Assembly: GCF_014650715.1 (NCBI RefSeq)
Contig: NZ_BMVM01000002.1
Coordinates: 186,001-250,000, forward strand
DNA length: 64,000 nt
Source of the DNA: Streptomyces bluensis
Lineage (GTDB): Bacteria > Actinomycetota > Actinomycetes > Streptomycetales > Streptomycetaceae
Direction: 5' to 3'
Shown one piece after another: positions 56,097 to 64,000 of this stretch (its first letter is position 1; each line of letters opens with the position of its first letter). Both the position numbers and the translations under genes were made by a program. Below the pieces are notes generated by a model. That model worked only from the letters and a program-made list of their open reading frames with translations. It was not told the DNA's origin and searched no databases.

Positions 56097-57289
56097 ACGC
56101 GACGCCCGCGCCGCTGTCCGGCCTGCGCGTCCTCGACCTCGCGACCCTCTTCGCCGGCCCCCTCGCCGCCACGATGCTCGGCGACTTCGGCGCGGAGGTC
56201 ATCAAGGTCGAGCATCCACGCAGACCGGACCCGTCCCGGGGCCACGGCCCGTCGAAGGACGGCGTGGGCCTGTGGTGGAAGCTCCTCGGCCGCAACAAGC
56301 GCACGATGACCCTGGACCTGTCCAAGCCGGGCGGCCGCACGACGCTGCTGCGGCTGGCAACGACGGCCGACGTGATCATCGAGAACTTCCGCCCGGGCAC
56401 CCTGGAGAAATGGGGCCTCGGCTGGACCGACCTCAGCGCCGCGAACCCCCGTCTGGTGCTCGCCCGGGTCACCGGCTTCGGCCAGTACGGCCCGTACGCG
56501 CGCCGCCCTGGCTTCGGCACCCTCGCGGAGGCGATGAGCGGCTTCGCCGCGATCACCGGCGAACCGGACGCCCCGCCGACGCTCCCGCCGTTCGGCCTGG
56601 CCGACTCCATCGCGGGCTTGACCACGGCGTACGCGGTGATGACCGCGCTCACCGCCCGCGAACGCACGGGTGAGGGCCAGGTGGTCGACATGGCGATCAT
56701 CGAGCCGATCCTCACGGTCCTGGGCCCGCAGCCCCTCTGGTACGACCAGTTGGGCCATGTCCAGCCCCGTACGGGCAACCGCACCCAGAACAACGCGCCC
56801 CGCAACACCTACCGCACGGCGGACGACCGCTGGGTCGCGATCTCGACCTCGGCCCAGTCGGTCGCGGAGCGGGTGATGCGGCTGGTGGGCCGCCCCGAAC
56901 TGACCGCCGAACCGTGGTTCACGACGGGCACGGGCCGGGCCCGCCACGCGGACGTCCTCGACCAGGCGGTGGGAGCGTGGATCGCCCGCCACACCCGGGA
57001 AGAGGTCATCGAGGCCTTCGAGAAGGCGGAGGCGGCGGTGGCCCCCATCCAGGACGTACGGGACGTGATGCGGGACCCCCAGTACGAGGCGCTCGACACC
57101 ATCACGACCGTCGACGACCCCGAACTGGGCCCTCTGCGCATGCAGAACGTCCTCTTCCGCCTGTCCTCCACCCCTGGCGCGATCCGCTGGGCGGGCCGGC
57201 CGCACGGCGCCGACACGGAGGCCGTCCTCACCGAGCTCGGGCTGACGGACACGGACCTCGCCGAGCTGCGTTCGGAAGGCGCCCTGTGA
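56084..57289 (+). CDS. CaiB/BaiF family (class III) CoA-transferase
   Basis: Protein of 401 residues. LSGLRVLDLATLFAGPLAAT and FGAEVIKVEHP are the family N-terminus; the catalytic Asp is in GEGQVVDMAI; LGRNKRTMTLDLSKPGG binds CoA. Moves CoA between carboxylic acids. The start lies inside the previous gene, and the stop overlaps the lyase start (GTGA). Paired with a CitE-type lyase, as in itaconate or mesaconate routes; the substrate is not determined. Confidence 0.92.
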   Translation: MHEVNATPAPLSGLRVLDLATLFAGPLAATMLGDFGAEVIKVEHPRRPDPSRGHGPSKDGVGLWWKLLGRNKRTMTLDLSKPGGRTTLLRLATTADVIIENFRPGTLEKWGLGWTDLSAANPRLVLARVTGFGQYGPYARRPGFGTLAEAMSGFAAITGEPDAPPTLPPFGLADSIAGLTTAYAVMTALTARERTGEGQVVDMAIIEPILTVLGPQPLWYDQLGHVQPRTGNRTQNNAPRNTYRTADDRWVAISTSAQSVAERVMRLVGRPELTAEPWFTTGTGRARHADVLDQAVGAWIARHTREEVIEAFEKAEAAVAPIQDVRDVMRDPQYEALDTITTVDDPELGPLRMQNVLFRLSSTPGAIRWAGRPHGADTEAVLTELGLTDTDLAELRSEGAL

Positions 57290-58212
57290 CGGAGGACTAC
57301 CCCCTGACCTGGCTGTACGCCCCCGGCGACCGCCCGGAGGTGGTGGCCAAGGCCCTCGCCTCCGGAGCGGACGTGGTCGTCGTCGATCTGGAGGACGCGG
57401 TGGCCCCGGACCGCAAGGAGTACGCGCGCACGGCCACCGCCGAGCTGCTCGCCGAGCCCCCGCCGGTCCCGGTCCATGTCCGTGTGAACGCCCTGAACAC
57501 CCCGCCCGCGGCGGCGGACCTCACCACCCTGGCCCCTCTCCCCGGCCTCTCGGGCCTGCGTCTGCCGAAGGTGACGTCCCCCGCGCAGGTCGTCCGCGTG
57601 GCGGAGGAGTCCGCCCCCGCCGAGGGCGGAGCGATCCCGCTGTACGCCCTGCTGGAAACGGCCCTGGGCGTGGAACAGGCCTACGCCGTCGCCACCTCCC
57701 ACCCCGCGCTCAAGGGCATCGCCCTCGGCGAGGCCGACCTCCGGGCCGAACTCGGCGTACGGTCCGACTCGGCCCTGGACTGGCCGCGTTCCCGGGTCGT
57801 GCTGGCCGCACGGGCCGCGTCCCTCCCGCCTCCCGCCCAGTCGATCTACCCGGACACCCGGGACCTCGACGGCCTGGCCCGTTCCTGCGCTCACGGCCGC
57901 GCCCTCGGTTTCCTCGGTCGCACGGCCATCCATCCCCGCCAGCTTCCGGTCATCGAACGGGCGTACCTGCCGACGCGGGAGGAGATCGAGTCGGCCGAGG
58001 AGATCCTCCAGGCCGCGGCGGAGGAGCCCGGCGCCCAGGCTCTCCCGAACGGCTGCTTCGTCGACGCCGCGGTCGTGGCCTCCGCCCACCGCACACTGTC
58101 CCTCGCCCACAGAGGGGCTGGATTTCCAGCCCGTCCGGCGCTTGAGGACGAGGCCGCTCAGGCCGACAAGCGGGGGTCCGGGGGCGGCAGCCCCCGGGGA
58201 TGGGACGGGTAG
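57286..58212 (+). CDS. CitE/HpcH-family CoA ester lyase with repeat-derived C-terminal tail
   Basis: Protein of 308 residues. TIM-barrel lyase: LYAPGDRPEVVAKAL, the metal-binding VVVDLEDAVAPDRK, GEADLRAELGV and GRTAIHPRQLPVI. Likely acts on malyl-, citramalyl- or beta-methylmalyl-CoA. The natural C-terminus seems to end near VVASAHRTLSLAHR. The last about 33 residues are encoded by copy B of the palindromic repeat. GTG 57286 overlaps the CoA-transferase. Confidence 0.9.
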   Translation: MTEDYPLTWLYAPGDRPEVVAKALASGADVVVVDLEDAVAPDRKEYARTATAELLAEPPPVPVHVRVNALNTPPAAADLTTLAPLPGLSGLRLPKVTSPAQVVRVAEESAPAEGGAIPLYALLETALGVEQAYAVATSHPALKGIALGEADLRAELGVRSDSALDWPRSRVVLAARAASLPPPAQSIYPDTRDLDGLARSCAHGRALGFLGRTAIHPRQLPVIERAYLPTREEIESAEEILQAAAEEPGAQALPNGCFVDAAVVASAHRTLSLAHRGAGFPARPALEDEAAQADKRGSGGGSPRGWDG

Positions 58213-58230
58213 GGGCGGCGGGGGCGAAAA
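58112..58230. repeat. Palindromic repeat, copy B (right half only)
   Basis: Matches copy A from its inner hairpin rightward, ending with the same GGGACGGGTAGGGGCGG segment and CGGGGGCGAAAA. The left outer arm is absent. It supplies the stop codon region of the CoA ester lyase gene. Confidence 0.78.
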
Positions 58231-58235
58231 CGTGA

Positions 58236-58267
58236 GGGGCGCCGTATCCACGTGGATACGGCGCCCC
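58236..58267. terminator. 32-bp perfect palindrome terminator between lyase and lgt
   Basis: Two 16-nt arms with no loop bases (centre CAC/GTG), between convergent stops at 58212 and 58286. Serves as a bidirectional terminator. Confidence 0.82.
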
Positions 58268-58285
58268 CTACACATACCGTCGAGA

Positions 58286-59329
58286 TCAGCTCTTCTTGGC
58301 CGACTCGGTCTCGGGCTCCTTCTCGGGCGCGCTGCCAGCGGGCTTCACGGCGCCCGCCTTCTCAGGCTCCTCATGGGGCTCGGAGTCGGCCTCGGACTCG
58401 GATGTGGACCCGGACTCGGACTTGGACGCGTCGGCCTTGTCCGCCCGCTCCGTACCGTCCGCCTTCTTCGCGGTCTCCCCCGCGTCATCCTCACCGCCGC
58501 CGGAGGCGCCCGGCTCCACGATCTCCTCGCGCCCCGGCCGCATCCGCGCCGAGAGGACGATGTAGAGCACCGCGAGGAGGAAGACGAACATCGCGGTCCA
58601 GTTGTTGAGCCGCAGACCGAGGATGTGGTGGGCGTCGTCGACGCGCATGTACTCGATCCAGAAGCGGCCTGCGCAGTACGCCGCGACGTAGAGCGCGAAC
58701 GCCCGGCCGTGCCCGAACTTGAAGCGGCGGTCGGCCCAGATGACCAGGAGCGCGACGCCGATGCACCACAGGGACTCGTAGAGGAAGGTCGGGTGGTAGG
58801 TACCCGGGACCCGGCCGTCCGTCGAGGACGTGATCTTCACGGCCCAGGGAAGGTCCGTGGGGCGGCCGTACAGCTCCTGGTTGAACCAGTTGCCCCACCG
58901 TCCGATGGCCTGCGCGAAGGCGATGCCGGGGGCGACGGCGTCGGCGTACGCGGGCAGCGGGATGCCGCGGCGGCGGCATCCGATCCACGCACCCACCGCT
59001 CCGAGCGCGATCGCGCCCCAGATGCCGAGACCGCCCTCCCACACCTTGAAGGCGTCCACCCAGTCACGGCCCTCGCTGAAGTACAGCTCGTAGTCCGTGA
59101 TCACGTGGTACAGCCGTCCGCCGACGAGGCCGAACGGCACGGCCCAGACCGCGATGTCGGCCACTGTGCCGACCCGCCCACCGCGGGCGACCCAGCGTTT
59201 GTTGCCGAGCCAGACGGCCACGAAGACGCCGATGATGATGCAGAACGCATAGCCGCGCAGCGGCACGGGGCCCAGGTACAGCACCCCGCGCGACGGGCTC
59301 GGAATGAAGGCAAGCTCAACAAGGTCCAT
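58286..59329 (-). CDS. lgt: Prolipoprotein diacylglyceryl transferase
   Basis: Protein of 347 residues. Transfers diacylglycerol to the lipobox Cys of lipoproteins. Seven membrane helices; motifs IPSPSRGVLYLGPVPLRGYA, FKVWEGGLGIWGAI and the signature GRWGNWFNQELYG. The C-terminal about 75 residues are a charged Glu/Lys/Ser tail, typical for Streptomyces Lgt. ATG 59329; no clear ribosome site. Confidence 0.96.
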   Translation of the reverse strand: MDLVELAFIPSPSRGVLYLGPVPLRGYAFCIIIGVFVAVWLGNKRWVARGGRVGTVADIAVWAVPFGLVGGRLYHVITDYELYFSEGRDWVDAFKVWEGGLGIWGAIALGAVGAWIGCRRRGIPLPAYADAVAPGIAFAQAIGRWGNWFNQELYGRPTDLPWAVKITSSTDGRVPGTYHPTFLYESLWCIGVALLVIWADRRFKFGHGRAFALYVAAYCAGRFWIEYMRVDDAHHILGLRLNNWTAMFVFLLAVLYIVLSARMRPGREEIVEPGASGGGEDDAGETAKKADGTERADKADASKSESGSTSESEADSEPHEEPEKAGAVKPAGSAPEKEPETESAKKS

Positions 59330-59400
59330 GGCAAGGTCGACGCTACCCTGCCGGACAGGCACCGCGGCAACCCGCCCGGCTACGGCTCCATAACGCCACC

Positions 59401-59425
59401 GCCCGCCGCACCACGGCGGACGGGC
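59401..59425 (-). terminator. Possible hairpin after the DsbA-like gene
   Basis: GCCCGCCG pairs with CGGCGGACGGGC through a one-base bulge, starting 2 bp past the stop. Imperfect, so moderate confidence. Confidence 0.4.
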
Positions 59426-59426
59426 C

Positions 59427-60203
59427 TCATCCGCCGTACTTCGCCTCGACCATCTGCTTCAGCTTCGCCGGGGTCATCGACTGGTCCTGGTAGATGTTCT
59501 TGCCGCCGAGGAGCACGGTCGGGGTGCCCGAGAAGCGGCCCTTCCGGAAAGCCTCGTTCGACTTCACGGCCCAGCCGTTGTGCGTGCCGTCCTCGACGCA
59601 CCGGCGGAAGGCGGGCGTGTCCAGCCCGTCGACCTTCTTCGCCAGCTCGACCAGCGTGGCGTCCTTGGCGAAGGCGTCCTCCGCCTCGGGGGGCTGGTTC
59701 TTGTACAGCACGTCGTGGTACGCCGCGAACTTGCCCGCGTCCTGGGCGCACGCGGCGGCGTTGGCGGCGTTCTTCGAACCGCTGCCGCCCATGTTCCCGT
59801 CGATCAGTGTCGCCAGGCGGTACTCGACCTTGAGCTTTCCGGCGTCCGTGAGCCGGTGGATCGTGGAACGGTAGGTGTCCTCGAAGGACCTGCACGCCGG
59901 GCAGCGGAAGTCCTCCCACACCGTGAGGGTCGACTTGGCGGTGTCCTTGCCGACGGGGATCACCAGGCCGTTCTTGCCCTGCGCTCCCGAGGGCCCCACG
60001 ACCGGGCCCGAGGCTTGGTCCGCGCCGTCCTTGCCGGCGTTCGCGGCGAGGGCGCCGATCCCCGCGGCCAGGCCCAGGACGCACACCACGGAGGCGCCCA
60101 CGACCAGTACGCGGCGGCGCTTCTCCGCGGCCTTCTGCTTCTCTCGCTCCGCCGCCAGCCTCTCGCGTGCGGTGCGCTTTCCCTGACGGTTGTTCTCGCT
60201 CAC
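59427..60203 (-). CDS. Membrane-anchored DsbA-family thioredoxin-like oxidoreductase
   Basis: Protein of 258 residues. A charged Arg/Lys/Glu-rich cytoplasmic N-terminus (about 1-33), one membrane helix (VLVVGASVVCVLGLAAGIGA) and an extracytoplasmic thioredoxin fold follow. The active site is CPAC in EDFRCPACRSFED. C-terminal GTPTVLLGGKNIY carries the cis-Pro loop. Likely forms or shuffles disulfides in exported proteins. GTG 60203; ribosome site weak. Confidence 0.9.
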   Translation of the reverse strand: MSENNRQGKRTARERLAAEREKQKAAEKRRRVLVVGASVVCVLGLAAGIGALAANAGKDGADQASGPVVGPSGAQGKNGLVIPVGKDTAKSTLTVWEDFRCPACRSFEDTYRSTIHRLTDAGKLKVEYRLATLIDGNMGGSGSKNAANAAACAQDAGKFAAYHDVLYKNQPPEAEDAFAKDATLVELAKKVDGLDTPAFRRCVEDGTHNGWAVKSNEAFRKGRFSGTPTVLLGGKNIYQDQSMTPAKLKQMVEAKYGG

Positions 60204-60354
60204 ATCCGGCAGAACGAACCGGGGAGACGCAGAGCGCCTCCCCGGCCCCAGGTCCACTCGTTCGAGTGAGCGGATTGTCCGTCACGTGCGCGAACGACCG
60301 CGTGTCACGGCCTCGTGCGACACCGGCCTCTCGCGGAGCCCCGTGCGCAGTCCG

Positions 60355-61170
60355 TCACGCCGTCCCGCGCACGCCCTGGGCGAGCTCGCCCGCCAGGGTC
60401 CGTACGGCTTCCAGGCCGGCGGCCTCGTCCGGGGCGTCCAGCATCCGCTTCACGAAGGCCGAACCGACGATCACCCCGTCGGCGAAGCCGGCGACCTCGG
60501 CTGCCTGCGCGGCGCCCGAGACACCGAGCCCGACACAGACGGGCAGGTCGGTGGTGGCCCTGGTGCGCCGGACCAGGTCCTGCGCCTGCGCGCCCACCGA
60601 CTCGCGGGTCCCCGTGACGCCCATCAGCGAGGCCGCGTAGACGAAGCCGGAGCCCGCCGCCGTGATCTCGGCGAGCCGGGCGTCCTTGCTGCTGGGCGCG
60701 ACCACGAAGACCGTGGCGAACCCGTGCTTCTCCGCGTGTTCCCGCCAGAGGGCCGACTCCTGGACGGGGAGGTCGGGCAGGATGCACCCGGCCCCTCCCG
60801 CTTCGGCGAGCTCGGCGGTGAAGCGCTCCACCCCGTACCGGTCGATGGGATTCCAGTACGTCATCACGAGCACCGGCTTCCCGGTCGCCTCGTAGGCCTC
60901 CCGGACCGTGCGCATGACATCGGCGATCTTGACGCCGCCCCGCAGGGCGATGTCGTCGGCGGTCTGGATGACGGGCCCGTCAAGGACGGGGTCGCTGTGC
61001 GGCAGGCCCACCTCAACGACGTCGGCACCGCCCTCGAAGACGGCCTTGATCGCCGCGATCCCGCCGTCGACGGTCGGGAATCCGGCGGGGAGGTACGCGA
61101 TGAGCGCGGACCGCCCCTCCGCCCTGGCGCCCGCCAGGGTGTCACTCAGCAGCTGGACGTTGCCGCTCAC
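60355..61170 (-). CDS. trpA: Tryptophan synthase alpha subunit
   Basis: Protein of 271 residues; cleaves indole-3-glycerol phosphate. Catalytic Glu in [10 protein letters not shown], Asp in [13 protein letters not shown]-terminal [14 protein letters not shown] and GVIVGSAFV phosphate loop. GTG 61170 overlaps the trpB stop by 4 bp, coupling the subunits. Last gene of trpC-trpM-trpB-trpA. Confidence 0.97.
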   Translation of the reverse strand: MSGNVQLLSDTLAGARAEGRSALIAYLPAGFPTVDGGIAAIKAVFEGGADVVEVGLPHSDPVLDGPVIQTADDIALRGGVKIADVMRTVREAYEATGKPVLVMTYWNPIDRYGVERFTAELAEAGGAGCILPDLPVQESALWREHAEKHGFATVFVVAPSSKDARLAEITAAGSGFVYAASLMGVTGTRESVGAQAQDLVRRTRATTDLPVCVGLGVSGAAQAAEVAGFADGVIVGSAFVKRMLDAPDEAAGLEAVRTLAGELAQGVRGTA

Positions 61171-62453
61171 TGGGCGTCCCCCTCGATCTCGGCGGCGCCC
61201 GCGTCGGCGTCCGCGGCAACGGTGGCGTCGGTGTCGTACAGGCCGAAGTACCGGGCGGCCGTGTCCATGTCCTTGTCGCCCCGGCCGGACAAGTTGACGA
61301 CGATCAGCCCGTCCTCGCCGAGCTCCCGGCCGACCTCCAGGGCACCGGCGAGCGCGTGGGCGCTCTCGATGGCCGGGATGATCCCCTCGGTGCGGGAGAG
61401 CAGGCGCAGTGCCTGCATCGCGGCGTCGTCGGTGACCGCGCGGTACTCGCCGCGGCCGCTGTCCTTGAGGTAGGAGTGCTCGGGGCCGATGCCGGGGTAG
61501 TCCAGCCCGGCCGAGATCGAGTACGGCTCGGTGATCTGCCCTTCCTCGTCCTGCAGGACGTACGACCGCGACCCGTGCAGGATCCCGGGCTCACCCGCGG
61601 TCAGGGTCGCGGCATGCTCCCCGGTCTCGACGCCCTGCCCGGCGGGCTCGCACCCGATGAGGCGTACGGAGGTGTCGGGAATGAAGGCGTGGAAGAGGCC
61701 GATGGCGTTGGAACCGCCCCCCACGCAGGCGACGGCGGCGTCGGGAAGCCGCCCGGCGCGCTCCAGCAGCTGGCGCCGCGCCTCGACACCGATGACCCGG
61801 TGGAAGTCACGCACCATGGCGGGGAAGGGATGGGGGCCCGCGACGGTCCCGAACAGGTAGTGGGTGTGATCGACGTTGGCGACCCAGTCCCGGAAGGCCT
61901 CGTTGATGGCGTCCTTGAGTGTTCTGCTCCCGGACTTCACGGCGATGACCTCGGCGCCGAGCATGCGCATGCGCGCCACGTTCAGGGCCTGGCGCCGGGT
62001 GTCGATCTCGCCCATGTAGATGGTGCATTCGAGCCCGAACAGGGCGCACGCGGTCGCCGTCGCCACGCCGTGCTGTCCGGCGCCGGTCTCGGCGATGACG
62101 CGTGTCTTGCCCATGCGCTTGGTCAGCAGCGCCTGACCGAGCACGTTGTTGATCTTGTGGGATCCGGTGTGGTTGAGGTCTTCCCTCTTCAGGAAGACTC
62201 GGGCGCCACCGGCGTGTTCGGCGAACCTCGGCACCTCGGTGAGTGCGCTCGGCCGCCCGGTGTAGTTCACGAGCAGGTCGTCGAGCTGGCGGGCGAACTC
62301 GGGATCGGCCTTCGCCTTGTCGTACTCCACGGCGACCTCGTCCACGGCGGCGACCAGCGCCTCCGGGATGAACTTGCCGCCGTACGCGCCGAAGTACCCC
62401 TCGGCGCTGGGGACGCGGCCCTCGGGGTCGGGGATGAAGAACTCGCTGGACAT
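61167..62453 (-). CDS. trpB: Tryptophan synthase beta subunit
   Basis: Protein of 428 residues; condenses indole with serine. PLP lysine in [29 protein letters not shown], phosphate cup GGGSNAIG. The C-terminal about 20 residues are an acidic Ala/Asp extension. ATG 62453. Confidence 0.97.
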   Translation of the reverse strand: MSSEFFIPDPEGRVPSAEGYFGAYGGKFIPEALVAAVDEVAVEYDKAKADPEFARQLDDLLVNYTGRPSALTEVPRFAEHAGGARVFLKREDLNHTGSHKINNVLGQALLTKRMGKTRVIAETGAGQHGVATATACALFGLECTIYMGEIDTRRQALNVARMRMLGAEVIAVKSGSRTLKDAINEAFRDWVANVDHTHYLFGTVAGPHPFPAMVRDFHRVIGVEARRQLLERAGRLPDAAVACVGGGSNAIGLFHAFIPDTSVRLIGCEPAGQGVETGEHAATLTAGEPGILHGSRSYVLQDEEGQITEPYSISAGLDYPGIGPEHSYLKDSGRGEYRAVTDDAAMQALRLLSRTEGIIPAIESAHALAGALEVGRELGEDGLIVVNLSGRGDKDMDTAARYFGLYDTDATVAADADAGAAEIEGDAQ

Positions 62454-62595
62454 GCGGTTACCTCGCGGGGGCTTTGAGCCCCGGTTACAGGTCGGACACG
62501 GTCACGGTAGCCACGTACGCGCGCACCCCGTCGGGCCCTGCGAGCCGACGACGGCGAGAAACAGACTCCCCGGGGCCGGGCCGGCCGGCTTCGGC

Positions 62596-62850
62596 TCAGC
62601 CCACCCGTGGAGTGCACGCACGTACGTGCCCGGGCCATCGCATCCCGTTGACCTGGCCGGGCTCGTCACCGATGACGTAGCGGACGCGGCGACCGTGGAC
62701 GCGGCGCGCGGGCGCCCGGCAGCCGCGCGGCCGGCAGCCGCGTGCCAGGCGGGCGTAGGGGTCGGCCGGTCGTACGCAGGCCAGGACGACGGCGCCGGTC
62801 GAGCGTGTGCTCCCCCGGTGCCGTCGGGCCGGTGCGCGGCGGACGGCCAT
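62596..62850 (-). CDS. trpM: TrpM small modulator protein
   Basis: Protein of 84 residues, highly basic. The core GCRAPARRVHGRRVRYVIG and GDEPGQVNGMRW is the conserved Streptomyces TrpM signature. In S. coelicolor it sits at the same place and modulates tryptophan synthesis and development. ATG 62850, 8 bp after the trpC stop; the ribosome site is weak, so translation may depend on trpC. Confidence 0.82.
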   Translation of the reverse strand: MAVRRAPARRHRGSTRSTGAVVLACVRPADPYARLARGCRPRGCRAPARRVHGRRVRYVIGDEPGQVNGMRWPGHVRACTPRVG

Positions 62851-62858
62851 GGTGTGCG

Positions 62859-63668
62859 TCAGCCCCTGCCCTGCCGCAGCGCGGGGTGGGCGCCCGCGGC
62901 CACGAGGTCCGACACCGCCGTCTTCGGGTCGCGGCCGGTCACCAGGGACTCGCCCACGAGCACGGCGTCGGCGCCGGCGTTCGCGTACGCGATGAGGTCG
63001 TGCGGGCCGCGGACACCGGACTCGGCGACCTTGACGATGCTGTCGGGGATCTCGGGGGCGACCCGCTCGAACGTGGCGCGGTCGACCTCCAGGGTCTTCA
63101 GGTTGCGTGCGTTGACGCCGATCACCTTCGCGCCCGCGTCCACGGCCCGGTCGACCTCCTCCTCGTCGTGCACCTCGACGAGCGGTGTGAGCCCGATGGA
63201 CACGGCACGCTCGACGAGGGACTCCAGGGCGGGCTGGTCGAGGGCCGCGACGATCAGCAGGGCCAGGTCGGCGCCGTACGCGCGGGCCTCCCACAGCTGG
63301 TACGAGGTGACGATGAAGTCCTTGCGGAGGACGGGGATGTCGACGCGGGCCCGTACCGCCTCCAGGTCGGCCAGTGAGCCGCCGAAGCGGCGCTGCTCGG
63401 TGAGGACGGAGATGACCGCCGCGCCGCCCGCCTCGTAGTCGGCGGCCAGAGCCGCCGGGTCGGCGATCGCGGCCAGCGCGCCCTTGGAGGGGCTGGAGCG
63501 CTTGACCTCGCAGATCACCTTCACGCCGTCACCGCGCAGCGCGGCCACGCCGTCCTTGGCCGCCGGGGCCTTCAGCGCGCGCTCCTTGAGCTCGTCGAGG
63601 CCGACGCGCGCCTGCCGCTCCGCGAGGTCGGCACGGACTCCGTCGATGATCTCGTCGAGCACACTCAC
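62859..63668 (-). CDS. trpC: Indole-3-glycerol phosphate synthase
   Basis: Protein of 269 residues. TIM barrel with [50 protein letters not shown] and AESGV. GTG 63668. First gene of the leftward trp group, with 155 bp of non-coding DNA before it that presumably carries the promoter. Confidence 0.97.
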   Translation of the reverse strand: MSVLDEIIDGVRADLAERQARVGLDELKERALKAPAAKDGVAALRGDGVKVICEVKRSSPSKGALAAIADPAALAADYEAGGAAVISVLTEQRRFGGSLADLEAVRARVDIPVLRKDFIVTSYQLWEARAYGADLALLIVAALDQPALESLVERAVSIGLTPLVEVHDEEEVDRAVDAGAKVIGVNARNLKTLEVDRATFERVAPEIPDSIVKVAESGVRGPHDLIAYANAGADAVLVGESLVTGRDPKTAVSDLVAAGAHPALRQGRG

Positions 63669-63823
63669 GCGAGCGGCCCCCTTCCTGACGGTGGGCGGTT
63701 GAAGCGGCTGAAGCAGTTCGAGCTGTTCAGGCTGTTCGGGGTCACTGCGATGGTATCCGCAGGAGGGCGTATGCCTCGCATCCGGTTGACGCCGGTCCCT
63801 CTACCTGGACGTTCGCCCTGTGA

Positions 63824-64000
63824 TCAAGGATGCAGCCAGCCACCGAACGGCAGGTTCCGGACAACGGTGAAGACCAGCGTCAACGCGCCGAGCGACCACA
63901 GCGCCACCGGCGGCAGTTCGATCCGCATCGGCCGTGCGCGCACCGCGCGGACCACCCAAACGGTCCACCCGGCCGCGAACGCCAGAAAGCCCAGCACGGC
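63824..64000 (-). CDS. DUF2752-type membrane protein, C-terminal 58 residues only
   Basis: The visible end has a hydrophobic helix (AVLGFLAFAAGWTVWVVRAV), a basic loop, a second helix (SLGALTLVFTVVRNLP) and the ending FGGWLHP. The VVRNLP ending is typical of DUF2752 proteins, which lie upstream of trpC in Streptomyces. The N-terminus is outside the window. Confidence 0.75.
   Translation of the reverse strand, partial: AVLGFLAFAAGWTVWVVRAVRARPMRIELPPVALWSLGALTLVFTVVRNLPFGGWLHP

Noticed and set aside
56084..58212. CaiB and CitE genes as part of the steroid pathway
   Set aside because: 17 kb away, no KstR2-like operator, and tightly coupled to the ARH operon instead.

Overview
The window is a piece of an actinobacterial chromosome, almost certainly Streptomyces. 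The evidence is very high GC, strong G/C bias at third codon positions, frequent GTG starts, many ATGA/GTGA overlaps, and a gene order (polA, liv operon, pyruvate kinase, gltD-gltB, lgt, trpA-trpB-trpM-trpC) that I recognise from Streptomyces core chromosomes. Assignments come from reading the translations and motifs; no database search was run.

Layout. 1-4.9 kb: 5' part of polA (minus), an FdhF/YdeP-type molybdopterin oxidoreductase and a hotdog thioesterase. 5-11.2 kb: complete branched-chain amino acid ABC importer operon (livJ-H-M-G-F) with a hairpin after the binding-protein gene. 11.3-15.3 kb: ANTAR response regulator, an unusual tRNA with anticodon CAA, a free-standing HTH/LAGLIDADG endonuclease-like gene, pyruvate kinase and a SIMPL-domain protein. 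15.5-28.2 kb: exported 5'-nucleotidase, an orphan decarboxylase/N-hydroxylase pair of siderophore type, aminopeptidase N, chorismate mutase, an AraC regulator divergent from a GH35 beta-galactosidase, a secreted trypsin and a putative zinc protease. 28.3-29.0 kb: a frameshifted ankyrin gene.

29.07-39.28 kb is the most distinctive block: eleven genes whose content and order closely resemble the mycobacterial KstR2 regulon for degradation of steroid rings C and D (the HIP pathway). They are two SDRs, echA20, ipdA, ipdB, ipdC, fadA6, kstR2, ipdF and a fadE31/fadE33-like pair. The two divergent promoter regions carry near-identical 19-bp operators resembling the KstR2 box. fadD3 (HIP-CoA ligase) and a clear fadE30 are not in the window.

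39.3-43.6 kb: orphan cytochrome b (qcrB-like), a vWA/TerF-like protein, a rhomboid protease, and a degenerate GH46 chitosanase that runs into a long palindromic repeat. 43.6-49.6 kb: glutamate synthase gltD/gltB. 50-58.2 kb: a VIT1/CCC1-type transporter, then a tightly coupled six-gene operon of four different ADP-ribosylglycohydrolase-family proteins, a CaiB-type CoA-transferase and a CitE-type lyase whose 3' end also lies in a copy of the palindromic repeat. 58.3-64 kb: lgt, a DsbA-like membrane-anchored protein, trpA, trpB, trpM, trpC, and the 3' end of a DUF2752 gene.

Two sequence-level observations stand out. polA and pepN have start regions with the same TGTCAGTG-N8-CAGSAT-N7-start architecture, suggesting leaderless transcripts from a DNA-damage (PafBC/RecA-NDp) type promoter. 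The palindromic repeat enters the 3' ends of two unrelated reading frames and adds the same peptide tail to each.
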